A stretch of DNA of 28,517 nt. It comes from Phoronis ovalis (taxonomy: Eukaryota > Phoronida > Phoronidae). Both the position numbers and the translations under genes were made by a program. Of the stretch, positions 1 to 10,198 are shown in pieces. Location of the stretch: positions 1 to 28,517 of the forward strand of contig JAOXYB010038284.1 in NCBI GenBank assembly GCA_028565635.1. The letters run 5' to 3'. Within the stretch, counting starts at the first letter, position 1. The number at the start of each line of letters is the position of its first letter. The notes below the pieces were generated by a model that ran no database searches, had not been told where the DNA came from, and saw only the letters and a list, made by a program, of their open reading frames with translations.

Positions 1-145
1 AGGTCTGCCAAAGGGTCACTTTTTATACCTACAAGTCTTTCAAAGGGGTGTTTTTTTAGCAGCCTATATACGCGTTTTATAGGGGCTTTTTTTAAACCTG
101 TGTTTGCGCATGTGGACCCACCCTTTACATAAGTGCCCTCCCCGG
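1..145 (-). repeat. End of a GGGG-bounded dispersed repeat with ~32-bp internal units
   Basis: Three loosely repeated units of about 31-35 nt, each with a GGGG or GGGT block followed by a T-run and an ACCT-like motif, fill the first ~95 bases. They lead into a boundary block ending in CCCCGGGG near 142. Read on the minus strand, the boundary (CCCCGGGGAGGGCACTTATG, then GGGTGGGTCCACATGCGC) resembles the boundary of the repeat at 28441-28517 and the 3' boundary of the one at 4503-4910. The left part of the element lies outside the window. Confidence 0.5.
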
Positions 146-660
146 GGTTGGACTGCCACAGCTGATTTGATATTTCGACATATGAGACCTAATCAATTAG
201 CCTTACTGACAGCATTGTTAATGTGGCAGTTCCAAGAGAGGTGAGATGGTGAAGCTGAGTATTTTGCAGATATATATGGCCATGTAGTGTGTATTGGTGT
301 TTTATGACTGTTGTGTTCTTCTTAAAGACACTCATACTGTGGCATTTATCTGGATGGAACTGCATATGCCAGGTTAACTCCCAGTGTGCAAATTTTTCGA
401 GATCTTTTTGTAGAGTTTGTGCTTCGGCATCACCTTTTATTGCAAGAAATGAGATGGTATCCTCTGCGAATAGTCAGACAGTTGATTCCAATCCGATAGG
501 CATGTCATTTATGTAGAACAGGAAAGGCACGGGCCCAACAAGGAACCTTGTGCTACACCAGATGAAACATTAATTTCATTAGAATAATTGCCATCAACTA
601 AGACTTCTTTTCACGAAAAGAAGTAAAAGAATTAGTATCTCTTTAAATTTTATATGTGCG
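145..660 (-). pseudogene. Decayed non-LTR retrotransposon (LINE) reverse transcriptase fragment
   Basis: Read on the minus strand, this stretch encodes the central and C-terminal part of a Jockey/CR1-type LINE reverse transcriptase. In order come EVLVDGNYSN, GVAQGSLLGP (RT block 4), FLFYINDMP, LFAEDT (the F/Y-A-D-D catalytic block with the first Asp changed to Glu), LQKDLEKFAHW, MQFHPDKCHSMSV, YTLHGH and LSWNCHINNAVSKAN. The copy is dead: there is a frameshift right after the LLGP block, an in-frame stop just before LFAEDT, another frameshift after YTLHGH and a stop inside the last block. The N-terminal half of the RT and the endonuclease are absent. The plus-strand open frame at 289-516 is only the antisense of this relic. 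Clade assignment is by motif recognition only. Confidence 0.8.
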
Positions 661-907
661 TGCCAGGCGGGAGTTGCAAATGGTGATAGGAGTAATGGGA
701 ATTGGGGAATTGAAGTTGGATATTAAAATCAGAGAATATCTGGACGGCGATATATGTGAACTCATTCTGTAGGAATTACATAGGTTTCGAAGTTTGGGCA
801 CTTTCACTGTAATTGACTAAGTAAGATTCCATGATTGTTTGCATGCATAGCTCATATATCAGATTATCATGATCTAGTGCAGAACTTCACGAACTTCATT
901 ATCCATA

Positions 908-1490
908 GTCCTGCACAATGACCCTTGACCTTGTGGAGTTGTGTGTAAGGTCATGGCCAGCTTTTCTCTCATAGGGGCTGAAGTTTGAAAACACTTATGA
1001 TGTTTTTTTCTGTCTATAATCCTTGACAGTTCCGCTTTTTATACCACCATAAGATAACTTAATCAAAGCTTCCACAATGGATCAGCATTAAATCCAGAAT
1101 GCACTCTTGATAGTCCGTCATCCATTATGCTAATATTGCGCATGGGTGAAGGCTAGTTGAACTAGTCCCTTTGAGCTAGAAGCTGGTCCCTGAGGGGCCT
1201 CTTCGATGTATCCCCAAAAAAAACGAAATATACCAAAAATTCCAAAACATACCCAATGTTTAAAATAATGTTTAAAATAGAGTTCGTGAGTAGATCTCAA
1301 AAATTATACCCAAATATACCACAGGAGCAGAAAAGGTAGCCTGAAATATACTAAAATTCGTCAAAAAAACGTACCTTGAACCAGCTGCACATCACCATCA
1401 GCTTCCCACATTGAGAGGTCACCTGGGAGCTAGGCCATGACCCTACGCACAAGCCATAGGCTGTGTATAGTTGGATCATTTGTGCAGGAC
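908..1490. repeat. Foldback structure: imperfect inverted repeat with ~80-90-nt arms
   Basis: The left arm (908-983) and right arm (1399-1490) are imperfect reverse complements. Shared blocks, in order, are GTCCTGCACAA, TTGTGYGTARGGTCATGGCC, AGCT, CTCTCA and GGGCTGA-like sequence. Weaker pairing may continue outward to about 880 and 1535. The roughly 415-nt loop contains AT-rich sequence with repeated 'aaatatacc' motifs (1225-1375), which resembles the internal units of the other repeats in this window. No open frame or transposase is present, so this looks like a non-autonomous foldback element or two inverted copies of one repeat. Confidence 0.55.
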
Positions 1491-1540
1491 CAGGATTTCC
1501 AGTGACTGAAATGCACTGGATTCCAACCTTCCCATCATAC

Positions 1541-2711
1541 CCAGGTCAGCATATAATATTTTGAATTCATGAACAGTGCCATATTAGCTCTCCGTTTGCT
1601 GGTGCAATTCATTTACAAAATGCTACATTCTCTGCTTTCATCGCATACTCAGTTAAAACCAAATCTTATCTTTGTTCTTTTAAAGAAAATGCCTTCTTGT
1701 ATTTAATATTGGTATATATCAATACATAAGCAATTATTTATTCACATATATATGTTTCATTAAGTATTTTAAATTTGACTGCTTAATACTTTCTAAAGTC
1801 GGATTTTAAAAACCTGGAACTGTATTCAACTGAAGGTTGCTGGGATTGAAAGGGTCCCACGGTGGCCCTCAATTGAATGCAAAAAGATACTTTGGCAGAA
1901 AAAAAAATAGTCAAAAGGATCAGCACACCCCTACCCAAAATTTTGAGAAATACCCCCTTTGTAGAATAATCAATATATAAAATCTAGTTAAAAAAGTAGA
2001 AACTACAGCGACACCAGTTAGGATACAGGTTGAGAGTAACTGCAGCTAATATATCTTGTGTTCCTCTCACCCTCTACCCTGCAAAGCAAATTTTGTTGAG
2101 AAATCAGTCAGTGCCCCGATGCCGTTTGCCTGAATGTTAGTTTTACCAAAGTTCACTTGACCGACGATGCATTAGTACGAAGATTTGCTGTTCTGTGAAG
2201 AAAATTTTAAGTGCAATCAGCCTATATCAGTGGTTCCCTGTAAAATATAGTCTAATTTTTATCATCTGTGCTCTCTTATATTAATTTCTTATGCAGTTTA
2301 AAAGTGAATGCGGATAGCAGCTAGAATAAAGTTCAGGGGACAAGAATTGGACTACTTAAAATATATTATATACAATAATTATTAGGAGGTATGGAATATA
2401 CCTTGATTCAAGACTTGTTTAACCATCAATTTTATAACTGAGCAATAACAGTGAGATAACAATAGTGTAAATGTTTTTTCTAGCTGTACCTGCAAGCATG
2501 TTGTTATTAAAGTTAGACTGAAAGGTCCAGTCCTGTATTTTTGTCCGCTATGTTGTTTTGAGATTGCTGTCGTACCATAAGAAATCATCCACAGAGTTGG
2601 AAAACATGTACTACTTTGCTTTTTCCATAAAATTGCTTGCAGGGACTATATAGCTTCATAGTATGCATTCAATTGATAATCAGCCTCATTGACGAGTATT
2701 TCTATTTCTAG
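1541..2711. other. Non-coding stretch upstream of the FkbM-like gene
   Basis: No exon or RNA gene is recognisable here. The only structure seen is at about 1910-1965, where CACACCCCTACCCAAAATTT followed by AAATACCCCC resembles the boundary of the GGGGG-bounded repeat family in the orientation of 4860-4910. The short minus-strand open frame at 2382-2588 has no recognisable motif. A pyrimidine-rich tract ending in AG at 2711 could be a splice acceptor for the next gene. Confidence 0.5.
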
Positions 2712-2762
2712 GAAATTACCACCTGCAAGAGAAAATATCTCATCAATAAACAAGAAAGAAGA

Positions 2763-5247
2763 ATGACATTTATGCATTTAGTTATTGGATTATTAAAAAA
2801 GCTATTATATCCATGCTTCAAGTTTTGTAACATGCATCACTCAAAGTCAAAGTCATGCAGTATGTGGAAGGTTATACAAATTATAATATTCATTCATATA
2901 TTAATTTTTTATGTCATGCTTCTTTATTTATCTGGTTATATTGTATCCACAGTAAAAGTGTTTCAAAGTTTTAGAAGACTTGATGTCGATAATTTATTTG
3001 CCAATAGTAAAATGTTGAGATCTTTACTTGCAATGGGCAAAGGTGGTGGTTTTAACTCAATACAAAAAGAAACTTTGGACCGACTGTTTGTTATGTCTCA
3101 GGGAATTAAAAATAAGAATCTCACAAATGGACAAGAAATGCAACTAAGCTTTATTGGACTTGATGTATCACATTCTGGCGAGCCGTTATACATTTACAGA
3201 AGAATTGCACAAAAGGAAATTTTTCCCTTTGAACTGCTTGTTGTAGACATTGGTGCAAATGATGGCTTTATGTCAAGTAATTCTTTGAATTTTATACAAT
3301 TGGGATGGAATGCTATACTGGTAGAACCAGTCAAAAAACAGCTGGACTTCGCTAAGGAAAACACTAAAAGGTATGTTGTAAAATTACTTTGTATGGTTTA
3401 ATGTAGTTGATGAAATTATGTATGATAAGGATGCATGATTGAACATTGAGTAGTAATGATGGTAACTACTGTGTTTGAGAATTTTTTTATGTAGATTGAA
3501 TTCATTTCTAAAAAAAGTTCATATGTGGCTAGATAGAAAGAAAAGAACTAATGCAGGCCTACCTAACCAGCGTAGACTCGAACCGTCAATCCGCACTTGT
3601 TTCCTACCATTCAAGCCCCTTTTCCGGGTTTCGCACCGAAGTTCCTGCTACTCGAACCATCGTTTCCATAGATTCACACAAGTTGGCAGGAACTGGTACA
3701 TATTTCCGGAGACTCAGATGTGCTGTTCGAGTCTTGTAATGTGGTAAAAAAAAACTAATATTTGTATTGATGTACTAGTTGCCAAAATAGTTTCTAGCTC
3801 TATCCCACATTATTTCCGAAATTGTCTTTGGCTATGATACTAAAACATTGATGTTGGCATGGGAACTAATTATCACCTTCTGTTTCAGATATCGGAGCCA
3901 CACTGAAAAGCTACCACCACATATTGAATATGTTGAAGCAGTAATATCTGATACCGATGGAACTGTAGAACTAACATTAACGGACGATCTTGTATCCATG
4001 GAGAATTTTATAACTAACTTTAAAAAAATAAAGGGTAATCTAAGCACTGTTACAGTGCCGTCAATGACAGTAAAAACTTTCTGTAACAAATATGATGTTC
4101 CCAACAACTTTGCTGTGTTATCTATAGATGCTGAAGGAGTTGGACATGTGGTTAGTTTGTGTTTTTATATATATGTGAAGTGAGCCACCAATATTGTTAG
4201 CAATAGACAAAGTCAAAAAATATATTAGAAAATTTAAAGTTAGACATTGTGTCATGAGCTCCAAACTGCACTTTTGTATCATTTTTGTTTAATTTTTTAC
4301 AGTTTGCATGTATAATTAGGTGTTAGCAATGAGAAGGATTTTGATAACTTATAGTTGCTTACTATAAAGTAGTTTATTTTCAAATACATTTTTATAATGA
4401 ATTTTTAGTATATCCAACTATTAGTAGCTTATTGAAAATTGGAAATATTTTTAAAAATCCTGAACATTGCTAGTATCATCTAATCAGATGCCTGTTCCAG
4501 TGCTGGGGGGCACTCATGGTGTTTTAAATACAGGGATGATATGCCGCCCAACCCAATCCAAAATTTTTAGCTTGTGGTAGCAAACCCAATCCAATTTCTT
4601 TTTAAATATAAGGGTAGCAATCCAAATTTTGTGAAATATAAGGGTAGCAATTCAAAATTTTAAAATATTTGAGTAGCAATTCATTTTTACACAAGCTGAC
4701 TGATACAAACCAAATTCCAAAATCTATTTATGGATACAAACCTAAAATTAATCCAATTTATTTGCTGTAAGCAGTGGATAGCAATCCAAAGTTTTAAATT
4801 TCTTTATGGTAGCAATCCAAAAGAAACCAGCAAGAAGTATACAATGCAAATCCAAAATTTTCAAGTAGGCCGCACACCCCCACCAATAAATAACTGAACA
4901 CCCCCTCGGTTTCAAGTGTAGTGTACTATTAAAAATTCTACCATGAATTTTTGAATATTCAAATTGTTATTGGGTGAGATCCGTTGGTATTCAAACAGGG
5001 AATAATTTTTTTTCAAAGACGTCATCAAATTAATGGGGTAATCAATTGTATTGAAGAGTAAATTATTTTTTTGTTTTTTCAGATATTACATCAGTGGATT
5101 GACTTGGGCTATCGACCTGCTTATGTTATTTATGAAGCCATGCACAATAAGGAACATATTTTAACTACAGAATCTTATATGAAAGCGCACGGATATACCC
5201 ACCTTGCAAAACTAGGCTGGAATCACATCTTTGAACTTAGCTACTGA
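2763..5247 (+). CDS. FkbM-family SAM-dependent methyltransferase, membrane-anchored (3 exons)
   Basis: Coding exons are 2763-3370, 3889-4150 and 5083-5247. Joints are GT-AG and phase-consistent (AG|A, then GTG|ATA), giving 344 residues. Residues 1-36 are basic and Cys-rich, and 37-61 form one strongly hydrophobic segment, so a type II membrane protein with a lumenal catalytic domain is likely. VVDIGANDG (160-168) is the SAM-binding glycine motif typical of FkbM proteins and VEPV (187-190) is the following acidic strand. LSIDAEG (280-286) followed by ILHQWIDLGYRPAYVIYEAM is the characteristic FkbM C-terminal block. The family O-methylates sugars or other small substrates; the substrate here is unknown. 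The ATG at 2763 has A at -3. The frame stays open back to 2712, directly after a polypyrimidine tract and AG, so an upstream coding exon cannot be excluded. Candidate poly(A) signals follow the stop. Confidence 0.88.
3574..3733. repeat. Intronic foldback element in intron 1 of the FkbM-like gene
   Basis: Arms 3574-3648 and 3686-3733 are imperfect reverse complements. Both contain AGACTCGAAC at the outside, a CCGG block with a nearby ACC in the middle, and GTTCCTGC at the inside. The left arm is about 27 nt longer. The segment is visibly more GC-rich than the intron around it, which fits an insertion. The short open frames across it (3475-3747) match no known family. Confidence 0.5.
4503..4910. 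repeat. GGGGG-bounded dispersed repeat, full copy in intron 2 of the FkbM-like gene
   Basis: The element begins GGGGGGCACTCA (4505-4516). Read in reverse, its other end begins GAGGGGGTGTTCA, so the two ends are imperfect inverted repeats. Both ends continue into GGG-rich then GCCGCC/GCGGCC then AAATTTT sequence. Internally, units of about 30 nt recur with the core GGGTAGCAATCCAAATTTT, in strict 30-nt register at 4611, 4641 and 4671 and more degenerate to 4830. The right 75 nt match 28441-28517 in opposite orientation with about nine mismatches and one gap by eye. No protein is encoded. Confidence 0.75.
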
Positions 5248-6027
5248 AAGAAAAAGAATACATATATACAACAGCCTATAATATAAAGCGGAAAATTTAT
5301 ATGTAAGAGTTAATTATGAATTTATGCAGTTAGTATAAATTGTGTTTCATCCATTCTTTTTGACCATTAAGAGATGTCAATATTCATGTATATGTTTATA
5401 CAGTTGTTAGTGTACAGTTGTTATAATTATTTGTAAAAGAATAAATTAAATAGGCATACATTATTGAGTTTATCAAACTGTCAACCACTAGAGGGCAGTG
5501 GTTCTACCTGAGATATCCTGCTTGATTGGATGTGCCAGTGGTATACATCAGTCGAGTTTTGGTACATTATATTAAAATAGGTTTACTTTTTCACAGCAAA
5601 TAGTGTTACAATTATTGTCTTTAAAAAATAAATAACAGTATAATTACTTAAAATATTAAGATCTTTGTGTTAAAGCCTCTGTTTTTACTATGAGGTATTG
5701 TACATTTATTTAATTGTTTTTACCATTGGGGGTGTTTTGTAAATATTCTTTTTACCATAGGATATATATTTTCAATAAAATGTGATTATATAATATTTCA
5801 AACTTGTCTATAAAAAAGTTCTGCATACATAACCATAGGGTGCATTTCTTGAAAAAAAAACTTACTGTCTTTTTTTATTAAACAGTTTAAGATGATTATT
5901 TCTTCCACTTTAGCACTTTTCCACACAGAAATAATATATACAAATATAGCCGACAGCAGGTTTTTGAAATATTAAATTGAAATACGAAACAATTATACGA
6001 AACCGATGGTTAGCTCAGGAATTCAAG
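5248..6027 (+). other. 3' flank of the FkbM-like gene and intergenic spacer before UBE2W
   Basis: Candidate AATAAA polyadenylation signals lie at 5440-5445 and 5774-5779; which one is used cannot be decided from sequence. The segment also contains diverged ~33-bp repeats, listed separately. No exon is seen. The UBE2W promoter must lie between about 5850 and 6027, where the sequence is AT-rich and shows no obvious TATA box with convincing spacing. Confidence 0.5.
5682..5840 (+). repeat. Diverged ~33-bp tandem repeat with TTTTTACCATAGGGTATA-like core
   Basis: Cores TTTTTACTATGAGGTATT (5682), TTTTTACCATTGGGGGTGTT (5717) and TTTTTACCATAGGATATATA (5749) are spaced 35 and 32 nt. A further copy, AACCATAGGGTGCATTTCTT, follows near 5831. 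The same core appears in the array at 12650-12735, indicating one dispersed family. Confidence 0.55.
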
Positions 6028-9000
6028 ATGGCTTCTATGGAGGTTTGTTGTTTGGTTTGCTGACAAAAAAAATCTTTGGAAAAAGAAATCACTATCTCCA
6101 TATTTAAAAATTGTGTATTAGTTTTTAACATGTTACCTATTACTACATTTTTTTTCGCCTGTGCATTATATACTTTGCTCTTTTTCAAGTTGAAAATTCC
6201 ATTCCCGGAAATACAAAGAATGACAAGCTATTTATTTATTTAATAATTTATATCATTTTCCTTAAAATGATTTTTGAACCCCTTTAGAACCCAAGTTAAT
6301 ATTTATTAGGAACAGCGTTTACAGTCGATTAAAATCGACTACGTCTCTGAGTCTGATGTACATCATTCTGTTTTAGCAATCCGTATCTAATACTTGTAAT
6401 AGTCCCAGGTTAATAATGTAGACGAACAGTTTTATAATATTAGTCGATCCTTGTATTTATTAGAATTATATATTCATAATCATATTATTAATTAACAATC
6501 GACAGTTATGTGTATTGTACTTTGATTGCTATTACGTTTTTAGAATGTTCTGTAAAGAAATGACGAATTAACTAGGGTTTCCTATGAAACCTCATTATAA
6601 CCTGGTCACTGAAATGGTGGCCAGGTCAGGTCGTGTCAACAGGGTCAATAATTCCCGGAGGCATCAGTCACTCAATAGAAAAAGGTGAAGTTCCATATTT
6701 TTAAATGACATCCCAAGCGAGGATATTTTTAAAATTTTAATACCCTATTTTACAAGAAAACAAGATTGTTCCAACATGAAAAACAAAGTGAACCCTTTCA
6801 AAATTTTCAACTGAAGGAAACCAGGGAAGTAAATACAACTGTACTTATTAACTAGTCATCATCATTATTAAGTATACGAATTAAATAAATGCCCTCTTCC
6901 AGACCTTTTCACAAATTTTGGAATGAACATGCATACCTATTTCATTATTGAGTGATGTCACCGGACAATAATTGTTTTTTAGTGACCCGTAATCTGCACA
7001 TGACATATATACCTGCTACAGTCAATTTAACTACTAGCAGGATTACAAATTTATCAAATGGTCATATACCATATGTAAGTGCAAAAAAATCCTCAAAATT
7101 TATTCATGCATGCTCTTACTTGTATTTATTGCAATACCTGGGTGCAATATACCTAAAAACTTGAAAATCTGTTTGAGGCAAGTGCTTAATCTTACAGAAA
7201 CGCCTAACAAAAGAACTACATAATTTAATGAAAGATCCTCCGAAAGGAATTATAGTTGACGAAGAAAAAATAGGAAGAAATCTGTCTGAGTAAGTATATG
7301 AAATTAGCATGCTGATTCTTTTCTATATATAACATCATGGTGCATAGACCCTACAAATAGTTATGCAAGACTAAAATCATACTTGGCTGTATGATACATG
7401 ATGCGCTCGAGTGTTATTTATGAAACTTTAGTCGCTGTGAATGTAATCAGATGTCATATGATCAATTAAAATAAAATAGTATGATTTGCATAATTTATTG
7501 TCATGGTGAAACTGCAGTTGCACACTATGATGTCTGATAAACAATTTAACTAACTTTTTGCAGGCATTCAAAAATGTGTGCATTAATATTTAAATTTCAG
7601 ATGGACAGTTGGTGTAGAGGGTGCATCAGGAACATTGTATGATGGAGAAAAATTTCAACTGCAGTTTAAGTTTGGTTCCAAGTACCCCTTTGATTCACCT
7701 CAGGTAATGTAGTTTGTATTCCATGAAGCATACTTATCAAGTTGGAAGACTTTTCAGTTGATTAATGAGTGTTTCTGAACAATTTACTGTTGAAAGCAAA
7801 TGATCTACAAACCTGGACTCGTTAGGTCACAATTGATAATCCTGTAAGATCATTATTGGTAGGCAGGTGTCACAGGTCCAGCTCGTAACGTGATTACAAA
7901 CAAGATTTTCTCATGCACTGGCACCATCCGCTTTTTATTGTAAGTACCCCACTTTCAGTGGAGATGGAAATTAAGGGAACTTGTTTTACACTGTATTGCA
8001 TAGCTTCCTTAATTAAACCTGGTTTTGTGTAATTTACTAGGTGAATAACAATAGAATTAATCTATTAATTTTATTCAATTATTTAAATGAACTAAAGAGT
8101 CTTCTAAAATGGTTATAAATGTTTTTTCACGGTGAAGTATAGTTAAACGGCACATAAAGGTAGTTGAAAATGTATATCTTTAAATTCATGAAATAAGAGA
8201 TTTTTCAATTTAAAAAATGGTTTTTGATGAGGCTGAGTTCATTGTGAATTTTACAGGTTAAATTTAGATCGCAGGGGATGGTGCACAATGCTGGCTGTCT
8301 CTGATGAGTGATAATAGCCCTGCTCATTATCTTTTGACTGTTAGCTCTCTAAACCGAACCTAATTTTGTATGTCATCATGTAGAATATGCATTGTGGTAT
8401 AATTATTTCAGAAATGACAAAGAGAGGTCACATATTCATATGTGTTCAGGTTGGCTGTTGAAATCGTCTCATCCTAGGAAACACCAAAAGACATCTGTTG
8501 TCAGCTTACTGTTATAACACAAAATCAAGCCCAAGTCAAAAAACATTTTTTTATCCGAAGAAAATATATAATTCAAATGTATTATGTACTTTTCAAAAAT
8601 TTCTGTTTGCTAATTGATTTTTCTGAGTTCATTTCTTCATAGCAAAATTTTTAAAATGTTTTTTGGAACCAGAAACCTTCATATCCTTTTCTTTTGGTTG
8701 GGCTTGGCATACCAGGATCAGTTTCTCAGTTCTTTGTTTCCAAACATTTCACTAAGTTATAATGGTTTTACCTCTTATCTTTAGGTTGTATTCATTGGTC
8801 ATAATATCCCTGTACACCCTCATGTCTATAGCAATGGTCATATATGCCTCTCCATCTTGACAGAAGATTGGACACCAGCACTTTCCGTACAAGCAGTTTG
8901 TTTAAGTATAGTCAGTATGTTATCAAGCTGTACAGAAAAGGTAAATTTAATTTAAGGATATTTAAAAAGACTATAATGATGAAACAGTGTTTGAAACATT

Positions 9001-10198
9001 TTGAGAACACTATTTGCCATAGTAATCAGGTACTTGAACACAATTTGTTTTAGTTCATACTTTAAACAGGCAAATCAACTAGTATAACAGTTGTGATATT
9101 TTCATGAAAAACTACAATAAAGTTATAAAACTGAAATATTTTAGATCCTGTTCTAGCATGGGAATATTGTCCTTGAGACTGCAGTATATAAGGAAATAGT
9201 GAAAAGAAGCATCTGGGGGTTGCTTTAAAAGGGTAAAATTAACAGATGTAGTATTCTGTAGAATATTTAGGAATATTTGTGGTATTATTAAAAAAAATAC
9301 ATTAAAGTGACAAAAATAAAATTTTAAAAGCTTTTTCAGAGCATTGCTGCATACAAAATTGCTTGAACAGTATTCTTCCAGTGTTGGCAATATTGTCCTT
9401 GTATCTTACATAACATATCACTATGACTTACATGTCACGTCATGATGCTGGCCATGAATTGATTTTAGAAATACTTAATACTGATTGGCTAATATCACTA
9501 AAGTATGAACTAATATAAAACATGTGTATGCTGTTGGTTTCACTGAAGTATTTTATGTTGAAATTTACTGTCTAATTTTGGTTAAGAATGCAAAGCCATA
9601 CTTAAATCTGGGACTATTATAAGTTATAATAATGCCAAGTTAAATCAACATTAATATTGTGCACAGAATTGTGAATTTGGTATTAAAAGCAGAAATCTTA
9701 TCATTTATCATTATTTGCAATTGTGTATCAGCTCAGTGTTCATTATATTTTATTTAATTCCAGAAACGACCACCAGATAATACTTTTTATGTCAAAACAT
9801 GTAGTAAAAACCCAAAGAAAACAAAATGGTGGTATCATGGTAAGTTATTTTTGAGTTTTTTCTTGATTTGTAAAAAATAAAGTGTCCTGCTTTGCACATG
9901 TGAACTGTTAACAGCCAAAAATATGTGCGCTACACTAATGTTAACAACAGATTTGAATTTAAATTCCAATGATGTAGAATACCATTTTGGTAAAGTGTAC
10001 ATTACAGTCATAAATATCATGAAATTAATTTTGTTTTCCTTTTCTAGTTCAATTATTCATTTTCTCATTCCTTTAATTGAAATTAAAGGGAATGGATAAG
10101 GAAATGAAACCAGTTCCCCAATCCCTATTCAATAAGGAAAATGGGACCAAAACCAACTTATTCTAGTAAATATCAACTTTTCAGATGACAACGTGTGA
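6028..10198 (+). CDS. UBE2W: Ubiquitin-conjugating enzyme E2 W (6 coding exons)
   Basis: Exons 6028-6042, 7198-7289, 7601-7703, 8785-8940, 9764-9839 and 10185-10198 join in frame with GT-AG borders to give 151 residues, the length of human UBE2W. UBE2W monoubiquitinates protein N-termini and works with RING and U-box E3s such as CHIP. The protein starts MASMEKRLTKEL (E2 helix 1) and contains LYDGEKFQLQFKF and YPFDSPQ. VHPHVYSNGHICLSILTEDW carries the active-site Cys at residue 91; the usual E2 HPN is HPH, as in vertebrate UBE2W. The tail is RPPDNTFYVKTC, NPKKTKWWYHD and finally DNV. The non-canonical C-terminal region that defines UBE2W is therefore intact. The start ATG is fixed by the conserved MASM and the last exon by the conserved WWYHDD. 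Nothing suggests inactivation. Confidence 0.96.
6043..7197 (+). other. UBE2W intron 1 (1.15 kb)
   Basis: The intron is AT-rich with no recognisable exon. A near-perfect palindrome lies at 6323-6340 (AGTCGATT, AA, AATCGACT). Related TCGA-containing fragments follow at about 6443 and 6497. The open frames at 6952-7164 (plus) and 7116-7310 (minus) run into or over exon 2 and are not supported as genes. Confidence 0.5.
7704..9763 (+). other. UBE2W introns 3 and 4, flanking exon 4
   Basis: Intron 3 is 7704-8784 and intron 4 is 8941-9763. No coding remnant, RNA gene or clear mobile element is seen in either. The 12-nt string ATATTGTCCTTG occurs twice in intron 4, near 9166 and 9390. The short open frames at 8844-9053 (plus) and 9112-9390 (minus) are chance frames. 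Confidence 0.5.
10066..10094. repeat. Hairpin in the last intron of UBE2W
   Basis: CATTCCTTTAATT and AATTAAAGGGAATG pair across a 2-nt GA loop with one bulged G. It lies about 90 nt upstream of the acceptor of the 14-nt terminal exon. Weaker pairing may extend it on both sides (TTTTC and GAAA). Confidence 0.5.

Noticed and set aside
289-516. 75-residue plus-strand open frame
   Set aside because: It is the antisense of the LINE reverse transcriptase relic; the minus-strand reading gives recognisable RT blocks.
3574-3583. tRNA B-box-like string (GTTCGAGTCT on the minus strand)
   Set aside because: No A box, acceptor stem or cloverleaf could be formed around it, so it is not called as a tRNA gene.
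3475-3747. Two overlapping open frames in intron 1 of the FkbM-like gene
   Set aside because: They are explained by the GC-richer foldback insert; no motif, and the flanking exons splice across them in frame.
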